The notes beneath the pieces were generated by a model that saw only the letters and a program-made list of their open reading frames with translations, ran no database searches and had not been told where the DNA came from. 64,000 bases of DNA from NCBI RefSeq assembly GCF_004011695.2, contig NC_082424.1, forward strand, positions 930,001 to 994,000, given 5' to 3'. Below, piece by piece: positions 12,600 to 24,540 of this stretch. The first letter of the stretch is position 1; each line of letters starts with the position of its first letter. Origin of the DNA: Ascochyta rabiei (taxonomy: Eukaryota > Ascomycota > Dothideomycetes > Pleosporales > Didymellaceae). The position numbers were made by a program, and so were the translations under genes.

Positions 12600-15500
12600 T
12601 TTTGTCTGCTCTGTAGAAACATGTCCTTATAGTTTTAATTCTAGGTATCTTCTCTCTATACCTTTATAAGTCCCTTCTCTTCTAACTAAATATCCTCTAG
12701 TAAACGCTTACAGAACTTCTTTATTCTCTACACTAGTACTGTATATAGCATGCTAGTCCTGTTAAGGTCTTTAGGTAAATAGGTGCCCTTATCTAGCTAC
12801 GTTCTATTAAGTAACAATCAGTATAGCCCAAGCCACTTCTTTCTTAACTTCTTATCTCTAGATATGTTAATTTGTCCTACTAAGTCCTACAGTAGAACTA
12901 GGTCTCTAGGGTTAATCTGCTTACGCTAAACTTTGTTGTTATTATCCTAATATTCCTTTTTTAACACTCTTAGTTAATTAGTTGTGCTAACTGTATCTTT
13001 TAGGAACTAATCCTAGAGATCTAACTACATAGCCCTAATTGCAAGTAGTTAAGCCCTGTTCTTAACCTTCTAGAAAGGTAGTGTTTACTATATTAGTAGT
13101 AACAGTTTAATTAGAAGAACTAGGTTCTAGCTAGTAATAAGTTAATATACTAAGTATCCTATAGATTATATAGAGATCCTGTTAGCTAAGAGTACTATTA
13201 GGAGGTTGTCTACCTATAACCCCTTAAGCTTTACAAGTGCGTTAATAATAGGTTTATATCTACCCTCTACTTTTCCTATTACTTAAGGGTTATGTGTAGA
13301 TGCCTATACCCTCTTAATCCTATAGATTGAAGTAAGCCTCTTAACTACTTTAGTAAAGTCTAGTTTGCTGTTAAGTATAAGTCTTCTTATAGTGCTCTAC
13401 CTACAGATAATGTCTTTATATAGGAACTTTACTACTGTTAACAACTTATTATTGTAAAGCGCCCTTACCTCTATCTACCTACTTAAGTATTCTCTAGCTA
13501 TAACTAGGTACTAGAAGCCTCTACTTATTAGCATATACATAATATTAATAGTAACTAACTCCTATAGTATATAGAAGTAGGTACTAGTTAGTATATCCTT
13601 TATAATCTTAGTTACTCTAAGTTAGCACTCCTTATACGTAGAGACTTTTCTCTTAACACTCCTATATATATTAAGCTAGTAGTATTATTAAGAGACTATA
13701 GAGAATACAGTGTTTATACCCCTATAACTAATAGTTTAGTAGATATCCTATATAACTATAGTTTAGATATCTACATTGTTAACTACACGCCTAATAGCAA
13801 TATTCCTTAAAGTCTTTTAGAATAAGTAGCCCTTACTCTTAAAGAAGTTTATAGCTTTCTTCTTCTAAGCCCTACACTCTTTCCTGCTTAACCTAACTAG
13901 GGTCTTTAGAGAGTGTAGAAAACCAGTAATGTCCTCTAATTCCTAGGAGTATTCCTGTCTTAGAATCTAGGTAGTCCTTGTGTTAACCTAGTCACCTAAC
14001 ACTACGTTTGCTATTAGGTTTTTAACAAACTCTTTAACGTTAGATTTAGGTTTGTCTAGGTTCTTCTACCCCTCTAGCTTTAGGTATCTTCATAGTATGT
14101 CTGTAACTATATTCTTCTTTCCTAGTATATAGCCTATTTTAAAGTCCTAGAGTAGAATTACAGCATGCCACCTGTTTATAACTAAGCCTAGAAGGTCTAA
14201 CAATAACCTATTTAGCTAGGTAATTAATATTTAAGTGTTAGTCTTAATAATAAAGTGTATACTATATAGCTACATCCTAAACTTCTTAAGTGCCTAAATA
14301 ACTACCTTATATTTAAGCTTTATTAAGTACTACCTACTTTCTACCTTAGACTAGACAGTGCTTTTAAATCTGTATAGGTGTTGTTTTCTGTCTAGGCCTA
14401 TTTGTTTAAGGCATGCTTCTGCGCCTTTATTACTTACATTAACTAAGAGGAACACTAAACTAGGATTTTTACAAAATATTGTTATAAGCGTAGGTGTGTT
14501 AATAATGTGCTCCTTTAGGAGTAACATTAAGCTCTGTTCTACATTACCCTATTGCCATACTGCGTCATTCTTTAATAACTAGAATAGTAGCTTTGCTTTT
14601 AAGGCAAACAAGGGTATCTAGATGTAGTAGTAAACTACAATTCCTACAAACATCTAGACCCCCTTTAGGTTCTAACACTCTAGCTAATTTGTAATTTTGT
14701 TAACTTTCTTTTATACTAGATATTGTTCTTTTACTAAAACTTTATAGCTAACGACCCCTAATTAATTATGTCCCTAGTAGCATTTAAGTCCTAATACTAT
14801 GCCTCTAGCTCTTTCTACGTCTGCAAGGACCCTGTCTAGTTACTAGATATGCTTAAGCATATATTGCCTAACACTAGGTAAAGCCTCCTTACTATTATAA
14901 TCTGTCTTTAGGCTACTACTAGTAACGTTGTTAAGGAAAGGAAGTGTATCTAGCTAGTAATCCTTAAGAATCTTTGTTATAATTCTTTAAAAGACAGCTA
15001 CTAAGTTAGTAGCCTCTTAAACTAGGGTATATAATTGTAAAAGGCTAATTAGTGTTACAACTACTGTTATGTCTCTACTATCTTTATACAGTATTATCTA
15101 GTTATAACTAGAGAAGAAGTCTATAAGTAACATAATCTTATAGCTAGTAAACCTCTTAGAGAACTTGTCTGTAGTTAGAGGGGTTCCTATATCTTAAACA
15201 GAGACCTTATTTATATATTTAGCGTTATTAATAAACTAAAATCTACTATCTTTCTTAGACACTAAATACTATAGGTTCCTATATTAGCTGTTGTATTGCT
15301 TAAGTATTCCTTATTCTAATCCTTAATTTTACATCTTAATAAGTTCTCCTTCTAAACTTCTTACAACAGGGAATGTTTTAACCTGCTAAGCTTTGTGTAA
15401 AATTGTCCTAATTTAGTAAGAAAGAGAAACCTCCTTCTAAATCTGCCTAGATTTAGAAAAAGTAAAGGCTATAGCTACTTCTCTGTTTAGGATTATTTCC

Positions 15501-16500
15501 TTAAAGAGTGCTATCTCTGCTAGGAACAGAGTATTGCTAAATTTCTAATCTTTTATTCTCTACGGAGTAAGCCTTTTTCCTCTTAAGAATAGGGCATATT
15601 ATCTTTTAAATAAGTAATTAAAAGGCCTAATATTATATAGCCTTAAACTAAGTATTAGCTACTATTATTTATATGTAACTCTTTTCTAATCTTTATACCT
15701 AAGTTCTATAGGTTTATTAGGTTGTAGATTATTAATAGGTTAAACCTTTACCCCTACTTATTTATAAAGTGTGTTAACTTCTTAGTTTTTAACTATGTTA
15801 TACTAACCTCTTATCCTTAATAATTATAAGTTTATTTAGGATAGTAAGATAAGGAAGTCCTTATCCGCATATACCTGCCTAGGGTCCCCTCTCTTAAAGA
15901 TCTACTAGAGGCTACTAGCATTATTCTGTGTAAAAATAAAACTACCTAGGCCTTTTAAGATTCCTAAGTCTATAGTTGTACGTAGGAAGTAGTAGTTTAC
16001 TTCTACTAAGTAACAGAACTTTAGTGTTATTAGGTCTTTACTAGTATTAGAACATCCTAGCCTAATTAAGGAGTTCCCCTAACTTTTTCCTTATCCTAGT
16101 TATGCTTAACTAGGGTAGAGTAATAAGGAGATAGGTCTAATGTAATAAAAGTAGTGTTCCTCCTACTATTATTAGATATAATACAGCACGTAGTTCTTCT
16201 AAAAATGTTGTACTATATAGCTAGTCTTACTAACAAGCACTATAGCGTTCTAAGGATAACTAATCTTATTAGGTTCCTTATAAGTCTAAAGTGCGTTAAG
16301 GTTATAACTTCTCTAATCTAGACTAGGACATTCTACAACGTTCTAACAAATAGATCTATGCTACCATTAGCTGTAATAACGCCCTGCTCTTTTTCTATTA
16401 GGTGTGTTATTTCTTTATACACTATTCCTAGCGCTTAAGAAGCACTAAACCTTATTAGATTTATCTAAGCTCTAGTGTTAATTAAGCAGCTAACTGTATG
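12600..16500 (-). pseudogene. pol relic of element C (RT to integrase)
   Basis: On the minus strand RT is clear near 15,050-15,430: FPVVRSLEGELIKM, YLVSKKDSRF, FINNAKYINKVSV, then LLIDFFSSYN around 15,100-15,130, which matches the LIDxFSGYDQ region of gypsy RTs with the last Asp changed to Asn. The C-terminal part of integrase is at about 12,700-12,930: INPRDLVLL, LVGQINISRDKKLRKKWLG, then GTYLPKDLN and MLYTVLV. No chromodomain was seen after it, unlike A and B. Stops are nearly all Gln/Trp positions. The exact N-terminal limit is not visible. Confidence 0.72.
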
Positions 16501-16599
16501 TAATCTAATATAAGCCTAGTATGTTAGTAAATCTTAGTGTACTAGCTTCTCTAACCTAGTAGTTTCTATAGTTTTAGCTAGCTTATTTAGAGAATCTTT

Positions 16600-19100
16600 A
16601 TTGTTCCATGTATTGCTGTGTGCTTCTACTTAGTAGCTCCTATAAGCATTCCTCTCTAATCTAACGTTAAAGCATTAAGCCCTGCTGTTCTTAATTACAG
16701 GGTAATTTTTGCTAAAATCAGCGCTAGTGCAGACCCTTATAATTTCTAGCTAATTAGCAGTTAACTAGTAAGACCTGTTAACTCCTAATTAGCTTAAACC
16801 TCTAGCCCCTAGGATCGCCACGTTAACGCTCCTGCTAACTACTAGGTTAGAGTCTAACTCCTTTATAAGCTTCTAGAACATTGCTTAGATATAACCCTAA
16901 GAGACTAAGTCTCTAATAGTAATCCCTTATACTTCTTAACAAAGAATTGTAGTTAGAATCTTGTTTTTAGATAGTTTAAGTAAGTCTGCTATCCTATTGT
17001 CTAAGCTAGTTATTAAATACTTCCTCTTTTGCTAATTTAAAAGTAGAATAGTTTCTAATACCCTCTCTTATAATAGTAGTTTAATAATAGCATACAGCTA
17101 ACTGTAAGGCTAACTAGTAAAAGGTATTATTTACTTACTCTGTATTAGTAAAGGGCTTAACCCTAATAAGTCTTTAATATCTGCTGCTAACTTATCTCTA
17201 GCATTATTGTATGCTTACTTAACTATAGCTTATTAAAATATTAAAGGTCTTTCTTTCCTAACTATAGCTCTCTAAGCTCTTTCTAGGACAGCATTAACTT
17301 AGCGGTCGCGTGCCTTATCTAACCTAGTTACTGCGTTTACGGAGAAGCTATCTTTAATGTTATATGCCCCTAGTATAATGTCCCTGTTATTAATATAATT
17401 AAGACTATAAACTTTATAATAGTTCTTGTTAAGGATTTAGAAGTTCTAAAAAGAGTATAATAACTCATAGTCTAGCTTATAATTATCTATTATAGTTAGT
17501 GCGCTAACACTCCTAATAATCTTTCCCTATATGTCTAGGCCTGGCCTAGATCTATACATTACCCCTCTAGGCCTAGAGTTTACACCTTTAAATAGATTAG
17601 GCTTAACTGCAGAGGCTAGCTAGTCTAGAACATCCTGTAAAACTTTAAAGTACTCTTAAATCTTCTTTTTTAACTAATTAAGTTAATAAGTAGGTGGGAC
17701 AGATCCTTAGATAGGTTTAATTTAATAGTAAGCAGGACTAGAGTAGTATCTGCGTTAACTATGTTTGTTAAGCTAAAAACTGCACTACCCTATATAGGTA
17801 AGTGCTCTGTACAATTTACACTTATAGGCTTAGTAGTTTAGCTCTCTATATATATTACAGGAGTTATTATACTCTCTTCCTTAGGAGTAGTTTACCCCTT
17901 ATCTTAGGTTAACATTCCTAGGTGCGTTAGTAATGTAAGAGCCATTATTCCTTTCCTAGGTTACACTAGCTCTAGTTACTTAGGAAATAAAGTAAGCGTA
18001 ATTAGTGGGAGACTAAAGGATCTTTCTTATCTAATTTTTGGAGTTTATAAGGGTGCTAACCTCTGCTAGGGATAGCTTCCATCCGCCTATTGCCTGGACG
18101 AGCTCTTTAACGTCTTTATTAACACTAGGAGGTAGAGGTGTTTTACTCTTACTACCCTAACTAGCTAGTTAATCCTTAGCCTAGGTAATAATAGACTTAG
18201 CGTTAATTAGCTCCTTAGTACTGTTTATAAGGCGCTGGGTTTCCTTAGTATATTTATTATCCCTTGTAAGTACTAATTCCTTTAAGCCTTAGTGCTGCTT
18301 ATACACCCTTTTTATAAAATTATAGATATTATTTAGTATAAATAAAGATTAATTCTTTATGTCTAGTCTGTTTTGCATGTTAAAGAGGACAAGGTCCTTA
18401 TTAACCTTTAGCAGTTCTAAGAAGAAGTAGTATCCTTCCTTAGAGGTTGGAATTTAATTATTCTTCTAATATATATTACTATATACTATAAAGTTAGTAT
18501 AGTAGTATAATAGTCTAGGGAAGGCTTAAGAAGTTTCCTTAATATAGGCTTTAAGGAAAGCTTAATTACCTATGCGTTAAGCAGTGTCCTAGTCTTTCTA
18601 GTAATCCTTTATAGCAATCTAAAGCTTAACCTAATTGTCTAAAGTGTATAGTTTTAGGCGTTTAATAAACCACCTATAGTAATTATAGCAGTAGTTAGAG
18701 AGGACCCTAACCTTCTGCTTATTACTTAACCCTCTGTTTTCTGCTATGTAGTTATAGTTATTAAGGAACTCTATAACCTTCTTTCTATTAAATAATAGTT
18801 AGATAGACCTTCCCTTTATCAGAACAACAACCTAACAGCTATTTCCTATTAGGGAAGACAGTGTCTCTATAGACTCTAAAGGGTTGTCTTTAGTAGTGTA
18901 CATTAATCCTTAGTAGTCTGTTATATTAAGAAGATAATAGTTTCTTAAAATTAGAATAATCTTAATTGCTCTGTCTGTTAGAGTAGCTTAGTCCCTGTCT
19001 TTTATGTTCCTCTTATCCTAAGTCCTAAGGAATAGGGCTAAGCGGATCCTAAGAAATAGGGCTAAGTAGAACTGTGCGGATGATATATATAATAAGTATT
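16600..19100 (-). pseudogene. Gag-like relic of element C
   Basis: The minus strand upstream of pol reads as a helical, Lys-rich protein, for example GLKELVLTRDNKYTKETQRL, INSTKELINAKSIIT and SVNKDVKELVQAIGGWKLSL (about 18,040-18,300). The position between leader and RT suggests Gag. I could not find a zinc knuckle in the part I translated. Confidence 0.5.
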
Positions 19101-19204
19101 AGAAATTAGACTAAGATAGTCCCTTAGCTAAGGCTTTTCTAGGTTAACTAGATGCCTACCTTATTTTATAATTTTGTTTTTCTTGTTTTCTATATAATAG
19201 GTCT

Positions 19205-19508
19205 GATAGTAATGTCCTAGCCTAGAATTAACAGGATAATTCCTAGGCTGTGCCCCAGCCTTTAGAGTAGCAGATATTTAGATAATAACGTCCTAGTTCA
19301 GAGTTAACAGGATAATTCCTAGGCCGTGCCCCAGCCTTTAGAGTAGCAGATATTCAGATAATAACGTCCTAGTCCCGAGTTAACAGGATAATTCCTAGGC
19401 CGTGCCCTAGCCTTTAGAGTAGCAGATATTTAGATAATAACGTCCTAGTCTAGAGTTAACAGGATAATTCCTAAACTATAACCTAGCCTTTAGAGTAGCA
19501 GAATTTTA
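19205..19508. repeat. 76-bp tandem repeat, four copies, in the leader of element C
   Basis: Units begin at 19205, 19281, 19357 and 19433, each with GATAATAACGTCCTAG, then GTTAACAGGATAATTCCTAG and CAGCCTTTAGAGTAGCAGA. The spacing is exactly 76 bp each time. The copies differ mostly at CA/TA and TG/TA sites, as RIP would produce. They lie 43 bp inside the 5' LTR in the element sense, where RNA packaging or dimerisation signals are usual for LTR elements (inference). Confidence 0.9.
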
Positions 19509-19550
19509 ATATTACCTACTATACCATACACCCTAGTTAGGTTACTATTT

Positions 19551-19806
19551 TATTCTAGTATAAGTATTAAAGCATCTTATTAGCAGGCATATTAGGAAGG
19601 ATACTTATTATTATTATTGTTAAGGGTTAAAGAGACGAGAGATACAGTAATTAAATTCTATAAGTAAGTGTTACTAGTTATTTTTTATAGGTGTCTTACC
19701 TTAACAGTTCCTGTTAAGGTCTCTTATACCCTTCTACCGGCTAGATTACGTACAATAGCTAAGTATCCTAGTTCTTACTAAGGAAGTTACTGTATGCACC
19801 GGCACA
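19551..19806 (-). repeat. 5' LTR of element C
   Basis: The plus-strand copy starts TATTCTAGTATAAG (RIP form of TGTTCTAG) and ends CACCGGCACA, followed by the CTAG target duplication. It is less mutated at its end than the left LTR, so it gives the better view of the original terminus. Confidence 0.88.
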
Positions 19807-19810
19807 CTAG

Positions 19811-22450
19811 GTATAGACATTTTAAGTACATAGTAATACTATTTAGACTTACAAATGCTTCTGCCTAATTATAGGCCTATATATATAAGGCACTAATAGA
19901 ATTAGTTAACGTAACTTATATTATTTATCTAGACAACATATTAGTATACTCTAAGATAGAGGAAGACTACATTAGACACATTAAGGAGGTCTTAGAGAGG
20001 CTTTGCAAAGTAAACCTCTATATACGCTTAGATAAGTGTAAATAGTACTGTTAACGCACAGAGTACCTTAGGTACATAGTCTTGCCTAAAGGGGTAAGCA
20101 TTAACCTAGACAGAGTTAAAATAATCTAAGAATAGCTAATTCTACGCATAGTTTATAATATCTAAGTATTTATAGGCTTTATAAACTACTATTAGAGATT
20201 TATAACAGGGTTTTCTAAATTAGCCTTGCTATTAACCTAATTAACCTAGAAAGGGCTAAATTTGGCTAAATCTAGTTAAGTAATAAGGAAGAAGGAGAGT
20301 TAGCCTCTTAAGCTAAGTAAAGAATCCCTATAAGCTTTCTAGAATATAAAGGATTTATTTATTAACGTACCTATCTTAGTTTATTTTATACCTAGGAGAC
20401 AGACTAGAATTAAAGTAGATGCCTCTAGAGGCGCTATCTTAGGAGTCCTTAGTTAACTAGTCCCTAGAGAGGGGAAGCCGGCCTAATAGAGGCCTGTAGA
20501 CTTCTATTTAAAGAAGTTAATCTAAGTAGAGTATAACTATAATACTTATAACTAGGAACTTCTTACAATTGTCTAGAGCCTATAGTATTAGCAAAGATAC
20601 TTAGATAGTACCTTCTTTAAGATCTTAACAGATTACTAAAACCTAAAATAGTTTATAGAGACAAAGGTTCTTAGCTATTAGTAAGTAAGGGCATACTTAG
20701 TGTTATCTAAGTTTAACTTTGTAATTACTTATTGCCTAGAGTCTATAAACCCTGTAGATAGACCCTTACAGCGTCCTAATTATATAAGAGAAGTGTAAGA
20801 CCTCTTATAAAAGTATAATAAGGCTTTTATATAACTGCTTTAGGAGATCCTAACTAGGAGGAACCCTAATACTCCCCTAGTAGCGGCTATAACCCTTCGT
20901 TTGTCTATAAAAGGAAGAAAGGTTATAAGGGATCTTAAAAGAGAAGAATTAAGAGAGAACAGTTAGACAGAGCTGATAACAGACTTAGATAATACAGACA
21001 AACTCTCTAGCACTAAAAGAGAGTTAAGCAACGTTAGAATAGGATAAAATAACCTAGAAAAAGATAATATAGCTAAGGAGAGGCGTATCTTGCTTATAAG
21101 GCTAAAAGATAAAGTGTAAGTTATTAAAGACCGTTACGATAACCTAATGTTAGGACACTTTAGAGCATAAAGGACCTTAGAGAAGATTTAGCGCAGATAT
21201 ACCTAGAAGGGCATTAATAAGGATATATCTAACTACTACTATAACTGCTTAGTATGTAGAAGATTAACTGCTGCCTAACATAAACTATACAGGTTATTAT
21301 AACCTTTACTAGTGCTAAGCTAACTATAGGAGGACGTAATAATAGATTTTATTACAGAATTACCCTCTAGTAAGGTGGCTAGGCTAGTGTATAACTCTAT
21401 ACTAGTAGTAGTGTGTAAATTAACTAAAATATTACACTATATACTAGCTAGGGCTAATTAGGATAGAAAAGATCTAGCGTATACCTAGATTAGAGAAATT
21501 ATTCGCTTATATAGCGCGCTAGCACAAATTATCTTAGATTAGGGGCTACTAATAAACTTAAAGACGTAGGAAACCTTTAACCACTATTTAAACTTAAGAC
21601 AAGTCTTAACGTTGGCCTATTATCCCTAGACAGATAGCTAAACAGAAAGGTAAAATTAGACTCTTAAACAGTACTTATATTGCTATTATACTCTAGAATA
21701 ATATAATTAGGCCTTATAGATTTTAATTACAGAATTTGTGTATAATAATAGTATTTACGTATCTATAAATATAACACCTTTCTAAGCCTATTACAGTATA
21801 GATCTAAGGAGCATAGATTAGCCTACTTTAGTATTAAAAGGCAGAGAATCTCCCCTTACAAAGGAATTAGCTGCTAGAGTTATTGCCTTATAGGCTACCT
21901 GCAAAGTAAATATAGAAAAGTTAAATAAGTATTAAAAGAAGCACTTAGATAAGAAATGACTACTAGCACCCTTTAAAGTAGGCAATAAAGTACTAGTCTC
22001 TAGTAAGAACATTAGGATAGTACGCCTAAAAAAGAAGCTAGACTAGAAATACCTAGAACCTAGAACTATTATAGCCTAGATTAGCCCTAGTGCATACAGA
22101 GTAGACCTGCTAGAAATAAAAGGGATCTACCTAGTATTCTATGCGTTACTGCTAGACCTATATATACTAAGAAGTTAACTCCTAATTATATAGAAATAAA
22201 TATAAGAACCTATAGTTAAAGGGGAAGAGAAGGTGTAGGATGTAGAAAAAGTCCTTAACAGAAGGTAACTAGATAATAGATAGTAGGAATACCTTATTAA
22301 GTAGGACAGATTCCCTAAATTAGAAAACTCCTAGGAAACTAGCACAAATCTTTCTAAAGAAGCGCTGAAATAATACTAGAAAATAATAAAGTAACTGCTT
22401 AGACTGCGTAATAAGACGTTAAGGTTAAAGTCTAAAAAAGGAGGGGACTA
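19811..22450 (+). pseudogene. Second half of pol of element B (RT, RNase H, integrase, chromodomain)
   Basis: RT resumes with RYRHFKYIV and FRLTNASA, then YIIYLDNILVYSKIEEDYI: the YLDD catalytic motif has become YLDN. RNase H follows near 20,520-20,800. Integrase has EDVIIDFITELPSS near 21,330, keeping its first Asp, and YNSILVVVCKLTKI. A chromodomain near 22,240-22,370 reads VEKVLNRR, EYLIK and RFPKLENS. The frame ends at a stop after KSKKGGD near 22,450. Gln and Trp codons are widely replaced by stops. Confidence 0.8.
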
Positions 22451-22869
22451 AAAAGGCTAAATACCTTTACTTAAATATAAATTTTCCCTATAGGGATTTT
22501 TTAATTAATAAGTATTTAATAGTTTACGCTAAGGGAAAATATAACCCTACCTTACCCTAAGAAGTACAGACTAACTAAAGTAGATATCTTTTAGCCTATT
22601 ATAGCTATTTCTAATATAAGGAGATAAAGAAAGTTATATGCTACGTTATACAGTTATAATTGTAAGTAAATATAGGAGAATTAGTATAGAAGAACACCTT
22701 CCTAGTATTATTTAGACTATCTAAGAGTGTAATGCACCTAAGTGCTATATTAGCCTAAAACTATCTACTAACTACAAACTTAGGTATTATTAATCTAAAC
22801 CTTCTATTATAAGGACTATCTACTAACTATAACTACTACTATAGGTATAATTAGTAGCCTTGCAACTAC

Positions 22870-23280
22870 TATAAGGCTTCTTAGCAGCAGCAGCAGCAGC
22901 AGCAGTATTAGCGGCAGCCTGCTCAGCGGCCTCTTGCTCCTCCTACTCCTCTTAGAGTTAACTAAGTGTCTTTCTAGTGCCTGTAATCTGGTACTTTAAC
23001 TAAAAGAAGTTAGATATTATTAAAATAGGTTAAAATGTGCTATAATACCTTCTTGTAGGGGGTAATAGGCGCATCTAGATTAGACTCGCCACTGCTCTCC
23101 TCTAACAGCTTCTTTTACTTTATCTTAGCCTTAACAGCACTAGCCTTAGATCAATTGCGCTTCTTAATGTAGATACTAGATAAGGTTAACTTACGTGTGT
23201 AAGTGTTACTATTATAGAGTATAAGTAGCTCTTTCTGTAGCAAATAGTTCCTATAAAGGTTAGATTATGCTATAATAAGC
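22870..23280 (-). pseudogene. Open frame antisense to pol in the 3' part of element B
   Basis: The minus strand reads RNYLLQKELLILYNSNTYTR, SIYIKKRN, then SKASAVKAKIK, KKLLEESSGESNLDAPITPY. In a neighbouring frame an Ala/Glu-rich stretch (EEQEAAEQAAANTAAAAAA) is coded by a GCA/CAG-type microsatellite at 22,886-22,906. It lies between the chromodomain and the 3' LTR of a plus-strand element. I do not recognise the product; the length of this region (about 1.9 kb) equals that in element A. Confidence 0.42.
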
Positions 23281-24338
23281 TAAAAGGTGTTAGAACGTAC
23301 TCTTAAATTATACCTAGCAATAAGCTAGCCTAGTTAATAATAGACTTGCCTATTGTGGTCTTCTTGTTAATAGACATAGGCGTAGTAGTAGCAGGTATTG
23401 TAGGGGTAGTCTTAACTCTAGCAGCATTAACAATAGCAGCATAAGCAGTAGTAACTAGGTAGTAACTAGAGTAAAGGCGCGCTATATTGCTAGAAAGCCT
23501 TAAATAGCTGTTAGTATACTTATTAGGGCCCTAAATATATTAAAAGATGCTAAAACAAGCTAAAAGGAGACAAAACACGTACTAATAGGCAATTCTTATT
23601 ACTATTATAACACTCTTTATAGTAGTAGGCCTAGGTATCCCTATAATACAGGCTACTCTATAAAGCTAGGTTAGTAGAGAAACAACAGTCCCTATAGACA
23701 TTACTATTAGTAATCTAGTAGAGACAGAGCATATAACACTGCTTAGCAGTCCTACTATTCTTAGTAATGTTAATCTTATAGTAGGCAGGCATTAACATAA
23801 CAGCTATAGCAAATAGTAGTTAGTAATAGTTGGAAATAGTTAGTAGTAGGTAGTAGTGGTTAGGAGCAGTCTAAAGAGGTTACTAGGGCGTATTATGTAG
23901 TGCTATCTGCTAAAACGTGTTAGAACGTGCTAGAAAGACCTAGAAAATCCCTTAGCTATCCTTATAAAAGTGCTAGATAGAATAGGTTGGTACTTACTAA
24001 AATAAAGTAGGATATAGTAGTAACTAATAAAACTAGGGGTATAGATAGCTTATATGCTGCTAGCTACCTAGTTAGAGCTTTAGCCTGCGCAGGCGGCTGC
24101 CTAGACCCTAGAGGTAAAGTAAGAGGTAAGAGAGGATTTCTGTTTAACTTTTACTAGGTAAAGGCAGAATTAGTATTAAGCCCTATCTAGCCTTATAAGG
24201 CGTCTAAAACGCCTAAACCTAGTTAGAATTAGCTATAACAGGATAGACAGAGTAAACACGTCTAAAGCTAGGCTAAAATAATACAGTATTGCTAATTATA
24301 CTATTGTTTAAGCCAAATAATCTAGAGAAGGGAGGCAT

Positions 24339-24540
24339 TATTAGACGCTAGGCCTAGGGGTACCTCTGCTAGTCTTGGCAAGCTACTATAGGGCTAGCCA
24401 GCCTAGACTATATAAAGGTGTTAGAGGTTATTACTAATACTCTAGTAATTAGTCTTGTTACTACACACTACGTACCTTAATACACCTGCTATCCTCTTTA
24501 ACCCTATCCTCCCTCGTAATTGCTTTGTACACTCTTTACA
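24339..24540 (+). repeat. 3' LTR of element B
   Basis: Starts TATTAGACGCTAGG (RIP form of TGTTAGACGC) directly after a purine tract and ends CTCTTTACA. The 202-bp copy is less mutated than the one at 5720-5921. Confidence 0.87.

Larger units (their letters stand above)
8286..19806 (-). mobile_element. Element C: 11.5-kb minus-strand LTR retrotransposon
   Basis: Two 256-bp direct repeats (8286-8541 and 19551-19806) bound the element, and CTAG at 8282-8285 is duplicated at 19807-19810. Excising the element restores the RT frame of B (...AF, stop for Gln, T, then RYRHFKYIV). A purine tract read on the minus strand abuts the left LTR (AGGGAGAGGAGG at about 8544-8555), so the left LTR is the 3' LTR and the element is coded on the minus strand. 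Order in the element sense: 5' LTR, leader with a 76-bp tandem repeat, Gag-like frame, pol, T-rich spacer, and a second long sense frame of about 3.5 kb. It is larger than the usual 5-8 kb of fungal gypsy elements. Confidence 0.88.
5720..24540 (+). mobile_element. Element B: complete gypsy chromovirus with element C inserted in its RT
   Basis: Two 202-bp direct repeats (5720-5921 and 24339-24540) bound a plus-strand gypsy element. A purine tract (GAGAAGGGAGG) lies just before the right LTR. Gag, protease and the first half of RT run to 8281; the second half of RT, RNase H, integrase and chromodomain run from 19811 to 22450. Removing C leaves about 7.3 kb, normal for a complete element. B sits inside the integrase of D: the flanking pentamers AATAG and GTTAG look like a mutated 5-bp target duplication, and the D frame resumes across the insertion. 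Confidence 0.85.

Noticed and set aside
14358..14582. 74-codon open frame inside element C
   Set aside because: It lies on the strand opposite to the pol frame of C, has no protein features, and is a chance opening in RIP-altered DNA.
22886..22906. GCA microsatellite as an independent locus
   Set aside because: It is part of the Ala-rich antisense frame of element B and too short to treat separately.
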